Origin: Cadophora sp. MPI-SDFR-AT-0126
Taxonomy: Eukaryota; Ascomycota; Leotiomycetes; Helotiales; Ploettnerulaceae
Assembly (NCBI GenBank): GCA_020747065.1
Contig: JAGMVK010000019.1
Span: 1 to 64,000 of the forward strand
Direction: 5' to 3'
Length of the DNA stretch: 64,000 bases
The notes beneath the pieces were generated by a model that saw nothing but the letters and a program-made list of their open reading frames with translations, was not told where the DNA came from and did no database searches. Positions 1-11,343 of the stretch are shown here, one piece after another; within the stretch, counting starts at the first letter, position 1; each line of letters begins with the position of its first letter. The translations under genes were made by a program, and so were the position numbers.

Positions 1-1756
1 TTTTCAGTGAAGCTGAGAATGCCAGTGAATGTAGATGTCGGCGATAAGCTCTTGAACTCAGCCTGGAAACCCCATCCGATGAGGAGGAATTTGGTCCCCC
101 CTTGATGGATGATGAGTCCAGCGCCAGGACCAGCCCTCCCGAAAACAAAGCAACGATTGATGGCTACCTGCAAGTCGCCGAAATGAGCAACGGTGGGCGG
201 CGAGGTATCACGGCCATCTCCCGATAGTTCGTCAAAAAAGAAACCCACCATGGACTCTGGTTTCCTCTGAGCATCAAGCACGATATGCTTCACTTGAGAT
301 AACAATCCATAATGTTTCGTGAACGGGCTTGTCTCGGGCTCCAAAGTATCGATACCAAACGGAGATGTGCAAATTGCCTGGTATGACCCAAATGCTTTCC
401 AAATTCGCCGAGCACCATATTCGTCTCTACGCTGTTCTGGGATGAATAGCGGCTGATTCAAGTGACGGTATTTAGCACATGATGAGCTGTAGTCGTTCAA
501 GTAGATGTCTGGCGCGACAAAGTCGAGGCTGGGTGCGAAAGCTTTCCAAACATCAAGAACATTCGTCACGCCTCCACCAGAAGGGTAATCTCCAGGCTCA
601 CCACCACCTCCCACAGTGGCTGGAAACTCACTCTCGGAATCGGGGCCCACATAATTCTGCCAAACGTTCGTATAAAGTGGAAGCGGGTATTCTTTTTTGC
701 CAGCAGCCGCAACCTTCTCCACATATATGGCATAGTGATAGGCCATAAAAAGTTCGTCCGTTTTATTGCTCTTTCCAAAAATGTCCTCCCATGATCCAGA
801 TGTTTTCCCAAGACGCTTGAATGCCTCCAGGTTGACCTTCAAATCGGCGTGTAGGGTATCCCAATTTGATGACAGATGTTCGATCAATGCCGCTGGGACT
901 GCCTCTTCAAATCGCATGGTTGCGGAGGAACTTCCGTCTCTGGAATCGCCCAGCAAGCCGATTTCATTCTCGACCTGAACCATGACGACAGTAGAATACC
1001 CTTCATCTATTTTCTTGATATGCCGCATCAATTCGGAAAATGCTCGAGTGTCCGCATCGCGAACTTCTGTGTGGAATATTGAGACCACGTCGGCTGTTTC
1101 CAGCACTCCTCCAGCTTTACGAAGCTGGGCTCTTGGAAAACGTTTCGGATCTGTTTTAATCCACGGTGGGCAGTATGTTGAGAGTCCTAGATAAGCTAAG
1201 TTCGGGACAAACAGAGCAAGATTGAAGGTTAGAGACTTGCCATTCTTGAATGATCCAAACCAAAGAAGCACCAAATGCAGACCATGGGCCCTTGCACCTT
1301 CAATAATTCCTTCTAACACCGAGAAGTCAAAAATGCCTTCGTCAGGCTCGATATCTTCCCATGTCACGCATCCGAGCACCGTGTTGATGTTCATATTGAC
1401 AAGCTTCTGCCCTGTGGGAATCGCACAGTCAATATTATTCATTGTAATGGTCCTGATAGGCCTCAGAATGCTTCGAGATATATACATGACCTCGAGCTCA
1501 CTGCTCTCGTCACCAGGCGGATTTCGCATCCAAAGAAAAACACAGTAGCATAGTATACTAGAATGCTAGGTACACTATAGGTTTTCAATGACTACCGCCC
1601 GAATAACTTACAAACTGTGTTCATATACGCTACTGATGTCAGAGACGAATTCTGCAACTCTGCCCCGAGCATCAGAAACGGTTTTCCATTCACGATGAGT
1701 TGCTGGGACTTTTCGATCTTCTCTAGGCAGGGGATGTCCCTAGATCGGCATTCCAT
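1..1756 (-). CDS. GH35-like beta-galactosidase (DUF5597 type), C-terminus beyond window
   Basis: Glycoside hydrolase expected to release terminal galactose from beta-galactosides. Exons 1612-1756, 1241-1411 and 1-1186, read leftwards; the end lies outside the window. The N-terminal part has the family block LMLGAELQNSS, then VNMNINTVLGCVTWEDIEP, HGLHLVLLWFGSFKNG and MVQVENEIGLLGDSRD, in which the N-E pair is the expected acid/base. Intron 1 (1412-1611) joins a split Trp codon cleanly. The second gap (1187-1240) is 54 nt with a GC donor and AG acceptor and contains no stop, so it may be either a GC-AG intron or an 18-residue insert. I chose the Met at 1756 because the family normally starts shortly before the LIVNGKPF block; another in-frame Met lies at 1864. 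The divergent permease remnant and the Zn2Cys6 gene next door fit a galactoside-use cluster. Confidence 0.87.
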
Positions 1757-2323
1757 GTTGGACGAAGGATTATTCGTAGTTCTCACGAGTAGTCGTATTT
1801 TCATGAGAAAACGGGTTGAGAAATCTCCCGGGAAAGACGAGAAGAACCTCCCGGTGTAAGACACTGTCCGTCAATTAAGTATCCCAGATCAGAGTTACAT
1901 CAGTAGAAGTCATGCAATCTTGGCAGTTTTTCCCTTGGGTTGAGCGCACGGTATTGGACATGAGTTCCGCTTTCGGCCCACATCGCACGCCATGGGAGGG
2001 ACAGTCGAGCAATGAGCATCACTTGGTAGTTCTATGCCGCACTTGAGATCCACGGAGTACTACCATTGGTGCGCATCATTCAATGCCTGGGCCACGCGCG
2101 GGGTACTATGCAAAATTGTGTACAAAGCTGACTTCCCAAACTCCAACCAGCTTCCCGATCCCCAGTGTTCGACCGGGAATGATTTTATGTGATTGGCTCC
2201 AAAGCCGTAGTCATACCCCAGATGTGGAGTCTGGGCACCGGCTCTCCTATAAGGTGGGTGTCCAGAGTTGGTATCACAGAAAACTCTCCGAACTAGAGGC
2301 ATCCCACACTTTTCAATCACAAA
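1757..2323. promoter_or_regulatory. divergent intergenic region, galactosidase / permease remnant
   Basis: About 570 bp lie between the two divergent starts and should hold the promoters of both genes. I see no convincing open frame and no clear paired Zn2Cys6 half-site that I would defend. Assigned as regulatory by position only. Confidence 0.4.
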
Positions 2324-4240
2324 ATGACAGAAGACCACAAAGATCTAGTTGTCGATGAACTTGGCAAGGGTGAGAATATTTACTCAGATGTAGAAGGGTT
2401 GGGTGTACCATCACTCACTTGGTGAAGGGCCGTGTTTATGCGATGATGCCCATAGTATTTCTTGGTCAACCATCAATGGCTACGATGGCTTTTATTGAAT
2501 GGCGTTCAGAGTAAGGTCCCATGGCAAGAGTGAGCGGGTTTCTAACTCACCATCATTGATCTGACATGACGAATAGACTTCAACCATCCGAGCGCATCAA
2601 AACTCGGCCTCTTTACTGCCATTCAAAACGTCCGTGGAGTATGCACAGTAATACTCTATCATTAAGCCGCAGATATATTTGGCAAACGGATTGATGTCTG
2701 CATCGGACAGGGGGGTTTTGGTGTTCCTTGTTACCATATTATAAGGTATGCAGCCTAATTTTCCGAGTCATGGACCCAAATGATGCATTACAGTGGTGCC
2801 AATACATAATCATTTGAGCATGTTCATCAGAAGGGGATTCCTAATTGGTTTAGGGTATGTGTTTCAATCCCCAGACGTCCAGGACACATTTTGAATGTAG
2901 GCTCGCTCCACGTTGCCGTATTGCTCATCATGGAATTTGCCTACCCACAACGTCAAGGAAAACTGACCGCAATGTGAGAGTCTCGTCGCTATCAGTAAAC
3001 AGCTTCCCTTACGCATTTGACAGGTGCAACACGCTCTGGTATGTAGCTTCAATTATCGCAGCTTGGACCGCTGGGTACTGCAAAATACACCACCAACAGT
3101 TAGTGGAGGATACCAGTTAGGTTGGAAGGACTCATACTATTACACTAGTTTGCATCGACAGTCCTCTTACCCAAATCTCCACGTTGGTTATTACCGACGG
3201 ATCGTCCTGACGAAGCTCTGACCATTTTAGCAGGGTGAGTTCGCTCCTCAAGATACTCGTAGGCTCAAGTACCACGCATGCGAATATGCCAACAACCATT
3301 TTGTTAGATCCAAATTCGACGAAATCCAGGACAATCTGCGTCTAGAAAATATCAACTCAAAGTATGGTTGGTCGGTCTTCTTCAAGACCCCTGGCAAATG
3401 GAAGCGCCTCCTGTTCATCGCCCTCGTCTCATTTTCTTTCTTGCAATGCTCTGGCAACGAGCTGGTATCGTATTGTTTGCACAGCAGCTGTCCGTTGGGA
3501 TCACCAGTTCGAACGATCGGTCTCTGATAAACGGTGGGCTGCAAGTATGGTCGTTCCTTGTTGCAATATTCTTTTCGCGATTTGTTGACAAAAACGAACG
3601 TCTACTGTTGTTTTTGATTGCAGCAGTTGGTATGCTGCTTACCTTCACCATCTGGACTGCTTACTCTGCAATATATGCGCAGACGGAAACCACATTGGCC
3701 GGATCTGCTGTCATAGCGATGATTTTTTTCTCTTCTACGGCGAGGCAGCCTTTACCTGGCCTGGTCTGGTCTGACTATTGTATACTGTGCTGAGATGTGA
3801 ATACTTACCGCCGAGACTTCTGGACTCCGAGGCTGCTGATTTTCTGTCTAAACTCCCTTATAATATCCGTACGAAAGGTCTGGCGATTACCTTCGTGCTT
3901 ACTGCATTGGCTTCTGTATTCAACCAATACAGTGAGTGTGGCTCCCGCCGCTCAATGTGAGCATAATCTTACAATCAGAAAGTGAATCCAATCGATCTTG
4001 AAAGGCTCGTCTGAAATATTTAGTTCGTATACATCAAATTTCCTGTCATTGAATGCCTGGTTGTATGGTTCGTATTCGTGGAAACCAATGGTCCTACTCT
4101 GGGGGGAATTGCGTGACTCTTCGATAGCAAAAATGCCAATGTCACAGGCAAAAGTATACCGAATGCAAAAAGCTGACTTCCAAGGGATCGAAGAGCTTGA
4201 GAACGTTGAAAATATGCGAAAGTATGGTATCAGGAATTGA
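2324..4240 (+). pseudogene. decayed MFS sugar (lactose permease, LAC12-like) transporter
   Basis: Pieces of a sugar-porter protein can be followed in order but in different frames: an N-terminus MTEDHKDLVVDELGKG, FLGQ..INGYDG near 2460, a block FNHPSASKLGLFTAIQNV after a plausible intron at 2584, IFGKRIDVCIGQGG near 2670, EFAYPQRQGKLTAM near 2935, WYVASIIAAWTAGY, KYGWSVFFKTPGKWKRLLFI near 3362, LPYNIRTKGLAITF near 3855, a VNPIDLERL block near 3985 and FVETNGPTL near 4080. Reading these in sequence requires many one-base shifts, loss of the segment expected between the first helices, and passage through stops. Such blocks are typical of fungal lactose/hexose permeases. Position, divergent from a beta-galactosidase, matches a LAC4-LAC12-type pair. 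No single frame could give a 12-helix protein, so I call it dead. Confidence 0.82.
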
Positions 4241-4399
4241 GCTGCGTGAGTGGGAGCATGATAATTGTCGTTGTTCATCTTGTGCTACGTTGGAAAGGGT
4301 GGAGAGGTGCTTCCATTTCAGTCCTGAATCTCGATAAATGAGCGACAATGACCTCACACGGCTTTGAGGCTTGTCCAATATTCCTGCTGCTATGAAAAG

Positions 4400-6302
4400 T
4401 CATGTCATTTGTGGTAGTGCGCCAAGGATAGTTCCAGTAACTCGACTTCTCTGGAGAAGTCTCTCATCTTCAATGGACGATTGAATGAAGAACTCATTAC
4501 TTTGTAATGAATCATGTTCATCCAAGGACAAGGCGTGCTGCAGTAGAAATTTGAGCATCCACTTATCAAAACGATGGGTTCCCAATTGCGCCGTTCTCAG
4601 GCACTCGTTTTGGAAGGTAATTAATCGTTTCATCTGCTGGATGTTAGCTACCTTAATTTTACGACAGGAGACATGGACTGGGTCTACCATTACGTCCACG
4701 CTCGGCCATATTTCTCTCAATCTGACTAGGAACTCAAAATTCGACTCGAGTCTTTGTCTGGCCATTGGTAGTTCCTTATCAGTCCCGAGTAACAAAGTGT
4801 GCAATAGAACCGAAGAAGAGACGACGGTCACTACAGAGCAATGCGAACTTAGCGCCTACTTTCAAGAGAGATCATGAGCGTTTCAATGATTGTAAGCGAA
4901 GCTGGCCCTGGAGGGTTGAGCATATCCCCCTATCTCCTGAATGATGCCGAAATACAAAGAAAAACTCGGAAATACTCACTATGCCCCACCACGTTATGAA
5001 GCGCCTCAGCTTCGCCTTGTTCAGCGGAGAGGCGAATTAGTTCGCAAAACGCGATAGCGTGATACTTGCACCTCTCAGTGAAAATCCTTTTGGTTGGAGT
5101 TGACGGTCGTCGTTGATCGAGGTATTGATAGTAAAGTAAAGTTGCATAATGATGATATCCAAGATGTAAAGCAACAAAAGCTCGGCCAACTCCACGGTTC
5201 AATTGGATATTGAGGTTCTCGGGACTGAAACTCATTGTTGAGGGTAGATCACGCTCAAAGGACGTCAACATATCTGCGAAATGAAGGACTCGCGACTCTA
5301 TGTGATCCTCTTTCCAGTCAACAGCTTCCACGAGCATCTTGTTGAAGTCTTGAATATCGCCAAAGATTTTGACCAAGGCAATCATATGGCTCCAGATGCC
5401 CGGGTTCCATTCCCTGAAAGTTTCGCTACCGTGACTTGGAACCAGTAGCCGGAATTGCACCTCATCCATGGGAAGTGGCGGAGCTTCATCGCTCACATGA
5501 ATCTGTCGAGCGAGGCCAAGCCCAGCACTAGCCCATCGGTCTATCATGAAAAGACTCCACCACACTCGGCGTTTGATCTCAACTGTAACAGGGTTGTCGG
5601 CAGCATTCAGCCTCGGGAGTTTCAATATTTCTGCCATACGATTTGCAACTGCTAGAAGACTGTTAGTCGGAAGAGCTGATGTGGTAGTGGAAGCCTGACC
5701 AAAGAAGATGGACTCTGAGTCTGGCTGGGAATTTGCAAGGCAAATATTCCCAGCAAGAATACACGCCTGTATGTTTTCAATGCAGGCATTTTCGATGTCG
5801 TTGCGGACCAATTCTCTGGCTGAGGTTGCCCACACGTGACCATGTTGTTGAACATCTTTGTTGCTTGAGAATCTTGCTGAGTGTTAGATCAAAGTATTGT
5901 TGGTTTAAGCCGAGTTGTGGTGAGTCCAGGACACTGACCTGGCAGCGAGACCAAGAATGCCAAATAACACCGCTCGGACAACGTACCATCTTCAGCAGAT
6001 TTCCTGAGTGAAGGCTCATGAAACAGGCTGTGTGGCTTGTCGTGGATATAGCTGATATAAAGATCGACGACTTCCATTGTAACCTCCATCGGAGGAAGCT
6101 GATTGGGCTTGAAGGGAAACTGCTCGTGCTTGCCTGCCGCAGGTCGAAGTCGTGAGTTCTTTGGGGTGGTGGTGCCACGCAAGCTTGAACTCGAGCACTG
6201 TATACCTCGACTTGTGCACTGAGGGCAAGCAATGCCGGCTGACGATTTGCCGCATTTCCTTTTTCCTTTTCTGCATTGCAGACATGCCGTTGCGACCTTC
6301 AT
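4400..6302 (-). CDS. Zn(II)2Cys6 transcription factor with fungal-specific TF domain, probable frameshift
   Basis: DNA-binding regulator. Exons 5939-6302, 4980-5872, 4400-4830. The N-terminus has CX2CX6CX8CX2CX6C at residues 7-36 (ACLQCRKGKRKC and CPQCTSRGIQC), followed by the start of the fungal TF domain (VVDLYISYIHDKPHSLFHEP). Exon 2 carries the middle-homology region including KRRVWWSLFMIDRWAS. The 5873-5938 and 4831-4979 introns restore Arg-Phe and His-Met joints expected for the family. Near 5975 the frame must shift by one base to reach LFGILGLAAR before the first intron; without the shift the protein ends early. This is either a true one-base deletion or a sequencing error. It lies beside the galactosidase and broken permease, so it may be the former cluster regulator; the target genes are inferred. 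Confidence 0.77.
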
Positions 6303-7502
6303 CCTGTTTTGTCACGTTGATACTGGATGAAGTGGGGTAGGTGGTGGTGGAAGCACTGGCAGTCAGTCAGTGGGGAGGTGCGGAAGAATCGGGGTCAAGG
6401 CGTGCTGGACCCGAGGGCTCTGGTGATCCCTGGCTACAGAACGTACCTACGCTTCCCCATCCTCCATAATAGCGGAAAGCGCTGCAGCACTCCATGATCC
6501 GAGTGTTTCGCGCTATTTTGGTATATCATTGTTGGCAGATTAATTGGTCCACATCCTACAATTATTTGACCAATGTAGCATGTGCATGTTAAATCCGAAT
6601 ATTCCGATTGTTTTGGAACAGTGTTAGTCTTGGCGTTCCGAAGGAGCAGCATTGCATAACAGCAAGAGCTAGACAATTAGACAGAGAAGAGAGGTTCCAG
6701 GCTACCAAAAGCCCAATTCACGTACTTATGATCCCAAGAGAGCCTCGACGCCAGGAAACATCGTGTTGCTTATGTGTTCTGGCTATTAATTATTCCGCTC
6801 GCCTTGTTTTCACAGAGGGTCTACCACTAGCAATGCAGAGACGCCTTAGCAAGTCTTGCCACATGTAATCAGGTAGACTTGGTACAACCGGACATTGTTT
6901 CTGAACAACACTGCCTTGACCTGGGTCAGTGAGACGCCATGGTTACATTTTCTCGCTTGTCAAGGAACTGACGAGCCTTCAGGCACTTGTAAGCGAGAAA
7001 TTTTGTTTACAGTGATCGGCCACTCAGATCTGTAGGCCACTCAAGATATACGGAAGAAAATTACTGGGAAGCGGGAGATGTGAGGTGGTATAGTACTGAA
7101 AATTCCAAGGGTGGCGTTACGAAGCTGCTTCACATTTCAGTGTCACATAGTGTAAACGTCATGGAATTCAGCAAGTGGTACAGGTAGTACGAGACATCCT
7201 TACACCTTTTGGAAATGTAGTAGAGAGTTGTAAGCTCCAGCGACGGTTCTCTGACACTTCCACACCTCCGATCCCTTCACTGCAGGAAGTAGTGTTCCGC
7301 AATTTAAAGTAGTGAACTGTTTGCCTCCAGCACATCCACCAAAGAACTTTTTATGCCGGATGGGTGCCAGCCATGTACAATATCTCTGCTGGCATTGGCT
7401 CTGGGCTGTACCACGTACACACTTTTCTTGCAAGATGGCTTCGGAACTTTTCAAACCCGATCGAAAGGATGTGCCTAATATATATTCATGGCAGTTGATT
7501 GT
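6303..7502. other. gene-free stretch
   Basis: No supported gene or RNA. Only short unrelated open frames are present; presumably the upstream regions of the Zn2Cys6 gene and the P450. Confidence 0.4.
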
Positions 7503-9282
7503 ATGGGATTTGAAAGAAGGGTAGATTTCACTTCAGTCTGGGCGATACGTTGAAAGAAAGTATCTGCGTTTTCCTGGTGAGGCTTAATTTTCCAAGCAGA
7601 ACTGCATTAGAACCACGTTCTTCTTGATTCTAACCATCACTGGGGTGGTCATCTTCGCGGCGCTTCATGTGCATGCAGCCTTTGCAAGGAGAAACGATGG
7701 TATCCCAACCATTCCACTTTACACAAATTTCATTTCGATTTTGAGAGGAGAGACTAGAAATGATTTCTATGAGGTATGTATTCATCTTCTCAGCGCGTTG
7801 ATTGAAAGTCAGGGACATCTGGAAAGAGGAGTTTTTTTCCACTACAAATCAAGCCCTGAGCCCCTGACAGGAGACCTGGCTGACTCAGAGCGAAGAGGAA
7901 TCTCAAAAGCCACCTGCATGATTTTGGGGTTGTTCGAACATGGCTTGCCGGGCATTGGAGCCTGGTTATTACCCACCCGAACCTGCTGGTGGAAGTTTTC
8001 AAGAATGAGCAGGTCTACTCCAAGGCTGGATTTCATGTCAAGACTCCAAGGACAGTGTTTGGTCAACTCTTTGGTGCCAATATTGGAGACTCCCACGGAG
8101 AGGAATGGAAGCTTTTCAGGACATACATGAAACCAGGACTGCAGGATAGACCTGTCGATTACCAAACGTTGAGCGACATCTCGAATCGATTCATCGACTT
8201 ATTGCTATCAGAACAAAGTACACTACTGTACGGAGACCACTTGAATTGCGATGAGAGTACCAGGAAATGGGCAATCGATGCAGTTGGGAGTCACTTCTTC
8301 AATACCGACTTCCAGGCTTTGACCAATACCAAAGCAACCGTGGTGAAATTATGGAAACTGATCCATGACTCTGGCCCCAGTCCGATTCGTTCCATCTTCC
8401 CCATCACAGAAGATTTTGATTGGATCCTTCCGAGGAGGTGCAAAGTACGCCAAGCTGTCCGAGACTTTCACCATTATTTGGCGGAGGTATCGGAACATCA
8501 AGTCGCTGAAAGTGAGATCCAACAACATGTCCCAAAACAGCACTGCGTCTCGGAAGGCCTGATCATAGGCCACTTGGATGGAAAACTAAGCAAGGCGCAG
8601 GTCTGTTCTAATCTGACCGCAACCTTTATCAATGGCCACGAAAACATTCTTGCATTGACAAAGTCAGCAATGTGGGAATTAGGAAGGCGACCAGAGCCCC
8701 AAGCCGCTCTTCGGAAAGAGGCTCTTGATACCAACCCGAGGACGAAATCTGACCTACACTCCATGCGTTTATTGGCTTCGATTGTCTTTGAGGTCGGACG
8801 TTTGTACCCGCCATTGTCTCAGTTAGCAAATAGACTCACTCTCGAGGCAATTTTGCTAGGCGGTAGATATGCCCTTGCAAAGGGTCAATGGGTGGGGTGG
8901 AACTCATACGGCGTACATACCAGCACCAATTTCTGGGGTACAGATGCGCTGGAGTTCAAACCGGAGAGATGGGGAAGCAATGTGGAAGCCATCGACAAGA
9001 TGTTCCGCCGCTGTCAAAACAACTGCACATACATTACATGGAATGCACACGCCAGAAAGTGCATGGGCATCTCATTCGCGCTCTTACAATGTAAAATGGT
9101 GTTATGTGAGATGGTCAAAAGAGTCTCATGGACAGTTGACCCATCTTACAAATATACTATGAAGCATGTACGTTGCGAACTTGTCATTTCCAAAGACCCT
9201 TCACTGACAATTTCAGGGGTCTGTGCTGTCTCCTCAGAACGTTCCGATGATTATTGCAGAGGTGACGAAGGAGGACTTTTAA
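7503..9282 (+). CDS. cytochrome P450, CYP56/DIT2-like, start uncertain
   Basis: Haem mono-oxygenase related to the dityrosine-synthesis P450 Dit2. Core exons are 7615-7773, 7896-9167 and 9217-9282; both introns are phase 0 and the frame stays open to GSVLSPQNVPMIIAEVTKED. A hydrophobic anchor precedes IPTIPLYTNFISIL. Later come VEVFKNEQVYSKAG, the I-helix FINGHENILAL, the ExxR motif FEVGRLYPPL, KPERWG, and the haem loop TWNAHARKCMGISFALLQ. In this loop the Cys and Arg are kept, but the usual Phe is Trp and the usual Gly before x-Arg is His. No in-frame ATG opens exon 1; codon 7615 is ACG at the place where Met would be expected. A possible upstream exon 7503-7520 spliced to 7600 would supply a start in frame. 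No isocyanide synthase (DIT1) partner is seen nearby. Confidence 0.78.
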
Positions 9283-9509
9283 GTGATGGAGTCAGATTCA
9301 AATAATTTCAGCAGAACTTTCTATGATAAGCGGCTTCTTGAATGTTAGGATGCTCTATTTAATCTCTGTAGATTTCAATAGTTTAGGTTCCCCGACATAA
9401 GCTGGCTATCATTACAGAAGAATTGCCGAGAAAAACAGCACATGGTACCTCTCAAAGTATCAACACGAGATTGGAGTGCATGACAAGACTCTTCCGCTGT
9501 TCGCTAACC

Positions 9510-10350
9510 TTAACATGCTTGAGGCCCATTTGCGCCATCCGATTTTTCCCGCTCCCCAGGCTGACTCAACACAGCATCCCCGACTTCAAACATCTTCCTT
9601 CCAAAGTTCACACCGACATTCGCAAATGGATATGGTATGTCCTTGGGTACAGGTAGACCCAAAAAGCCACACAACGGAGACCAGCCCTCTCCCAATCCAA
9701 GAACGAGCAGCTGATTTTTGGGAACAACTCTTTGAACGTACTCCATGTGCTCCTTGAACTGCCTAATCACCCCATCTTTGTCTGAGTAGTTACGAAGGAC
9801 TCCTTGCTTGACGACAGATCGCGCCATAAGCCTGGCCTTCAACATTCTCTCCGGCCATTTCTCCCCTGGTCCCATCGGCCAGTCTCGGATCGTCATTCCA
9901 ACCGACCTGTACCATTCTTCCGGATCTCGAACCGTCAAGATGACCTTTGCGTCGGGATATGTCTGCCAGAGGTCTTCCCATAATGCGGCAGCTGGCCAGT
10001 CGACTGCTGCATCGTAGTTTTTGAAAACCTCGTTCCAGTTCGGCTTGAACCCTTCGTCGAAGGCCCTTCGAAATACCGATGCGTCTTGAGTTGGATCGAG
10101 GGTGACCTTCTCCACTGCACGGAATGTCAAACTTAGCATTATTGAGTACTGATAGTGGCTGAGGACTTAGAGGTCTGGACAATACGTACTGTGATGGCAT
10201 GGTAGCCTGGTGAACAAATCAGCAAAATGCAGGCAAATCATTCATATTCAAGTAGGGTTGGTCATCCTACCCCAAGATATCCAAAGCTTCGCAAAGGCTG
10301 AGAGTGCCTGTGCGGCTATAACCGGCGCCGATAATCTTCAAAGGAGCCAT
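9510..10350 (-). CDS. sulfotransferase-family (Sulfotransfer_4-like) P-loop protein
   Basis: Exons 10271-10350, 10190-10206 and 9510-10114 (702 nt, 233 residues). The first exon holds a P-loop-like PAPS-site motif, IIGAGYSRTGTLSLCEALDI. The second is only 17 nt and supplies LPCHH; splicing then creates an ATG codon leading into EKVTLDPTQD. The rest has AAVDWPAAALWEDLWQ, the conserved strand AKVILTVRDPEEWYRSV and a C-terminal region typical of this fungal family, which databases often mislabel as NAD-dependent epimerase. Members are presumed sulfotransferases, but substrates are generally unknown. It lies between a P450 and a GMC oxidoreductase, so a role in tailoring a small molecule is possible but only inferred from location. 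Confidence 0.87.
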
Positions 10351-11343
10351 CACGCGGAGGGATTTGAAATGAACCAGCGGCACAGAAAAGTCAAGCTGGG
10401 CGTCTAAAGGTCCTCTAGAGGCCTTATCTCGAGGTGGGCATTGATGAGAAGAAAGTTAATGTCCCCCGCTTAGTCAATGATTTGAATCTCCGCGTCCCGG
10501 TCTACCGTCTCACCTGTACCTCATCCTACGAATGTCGATCTCGATAAAGAATCCTTGATGTCGTGTCCACCTATATGTGACAGCCGAAGAAAAACAAAGC
10601 TTTCGTGCTCGCAGAGCCGATCTCGTCCATAAGGTTCCAGATTTGAATTCTTGTTTGTTGAGGCAGGGGCGTGTCAAGAATAAGCGAGTGTTGATCTTGA
10701 AAGTTCGAATCACAGCATCTCTATTCTGCAAGGAATCGATCGGCGAAGATGAACACAAAAGGAACGACAACATTCTTCGATGATACTGGTATCCTACTAC
10801 CCTCAGCGGTATCACAAGCTCCTCGCATTGCTGCCCTAAGCACCAGTTCTGTTGAGCGACCTTGTGTTCTGAATCACTATGCGCATAGGTTTGACCATGG
10901 CGTGGGACACTGAGAATTGAGTGTAGCACAGTCGCGGTGGTACCCAATGGCAGCGCTTCATTGAGGGGACAGACAGGATTGGCTTCTTGCCTGGACTTCG
11001 AACAGGGATCGTGGCTTGATCGAGGATGTTGGGCATCTCTTGTCCATCACATGAACCCTCGCACCCCTCGGCCGCCGGGCTACACATGGCTCCAAAGCAT
11101 TAAAGTGTCTCCTTGGCGAGCATCGAATTTGGCTCTCAGTGCTTTGTAATCCAAAATTTCAATTCAAATCGTAAGCACTGACATCCAAGAGCATGGACTT
11201 GGATTTAAGAATCTTAAAAGTCATGCTCCTCCAGTATTCGTGGACCTTGCAGCCGAGAAGTCCAAAAAGTCGCTTGCACTATCTCATAGAGACTTGATTC
11301 CAGGATTGGATACTCCATTATGCCATTTTGGCTTCTTTTAGTT
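10351..11343. other. gene-free stretch
   Basis: Intergenic between the sulfotransferase-like gene and the 3' end of the GMC gene. Several short open frames exist on both strands, but none shows a recognisable motif or sensible splicing. Confidence 0.35.

Noticed and set aside
10510..11087. Minus-strand frames of 145 and 83 codons between the sulfotransferase-like and GMC genes
   Set aside because: No motif and no consistent splicing; they read like chance frames.
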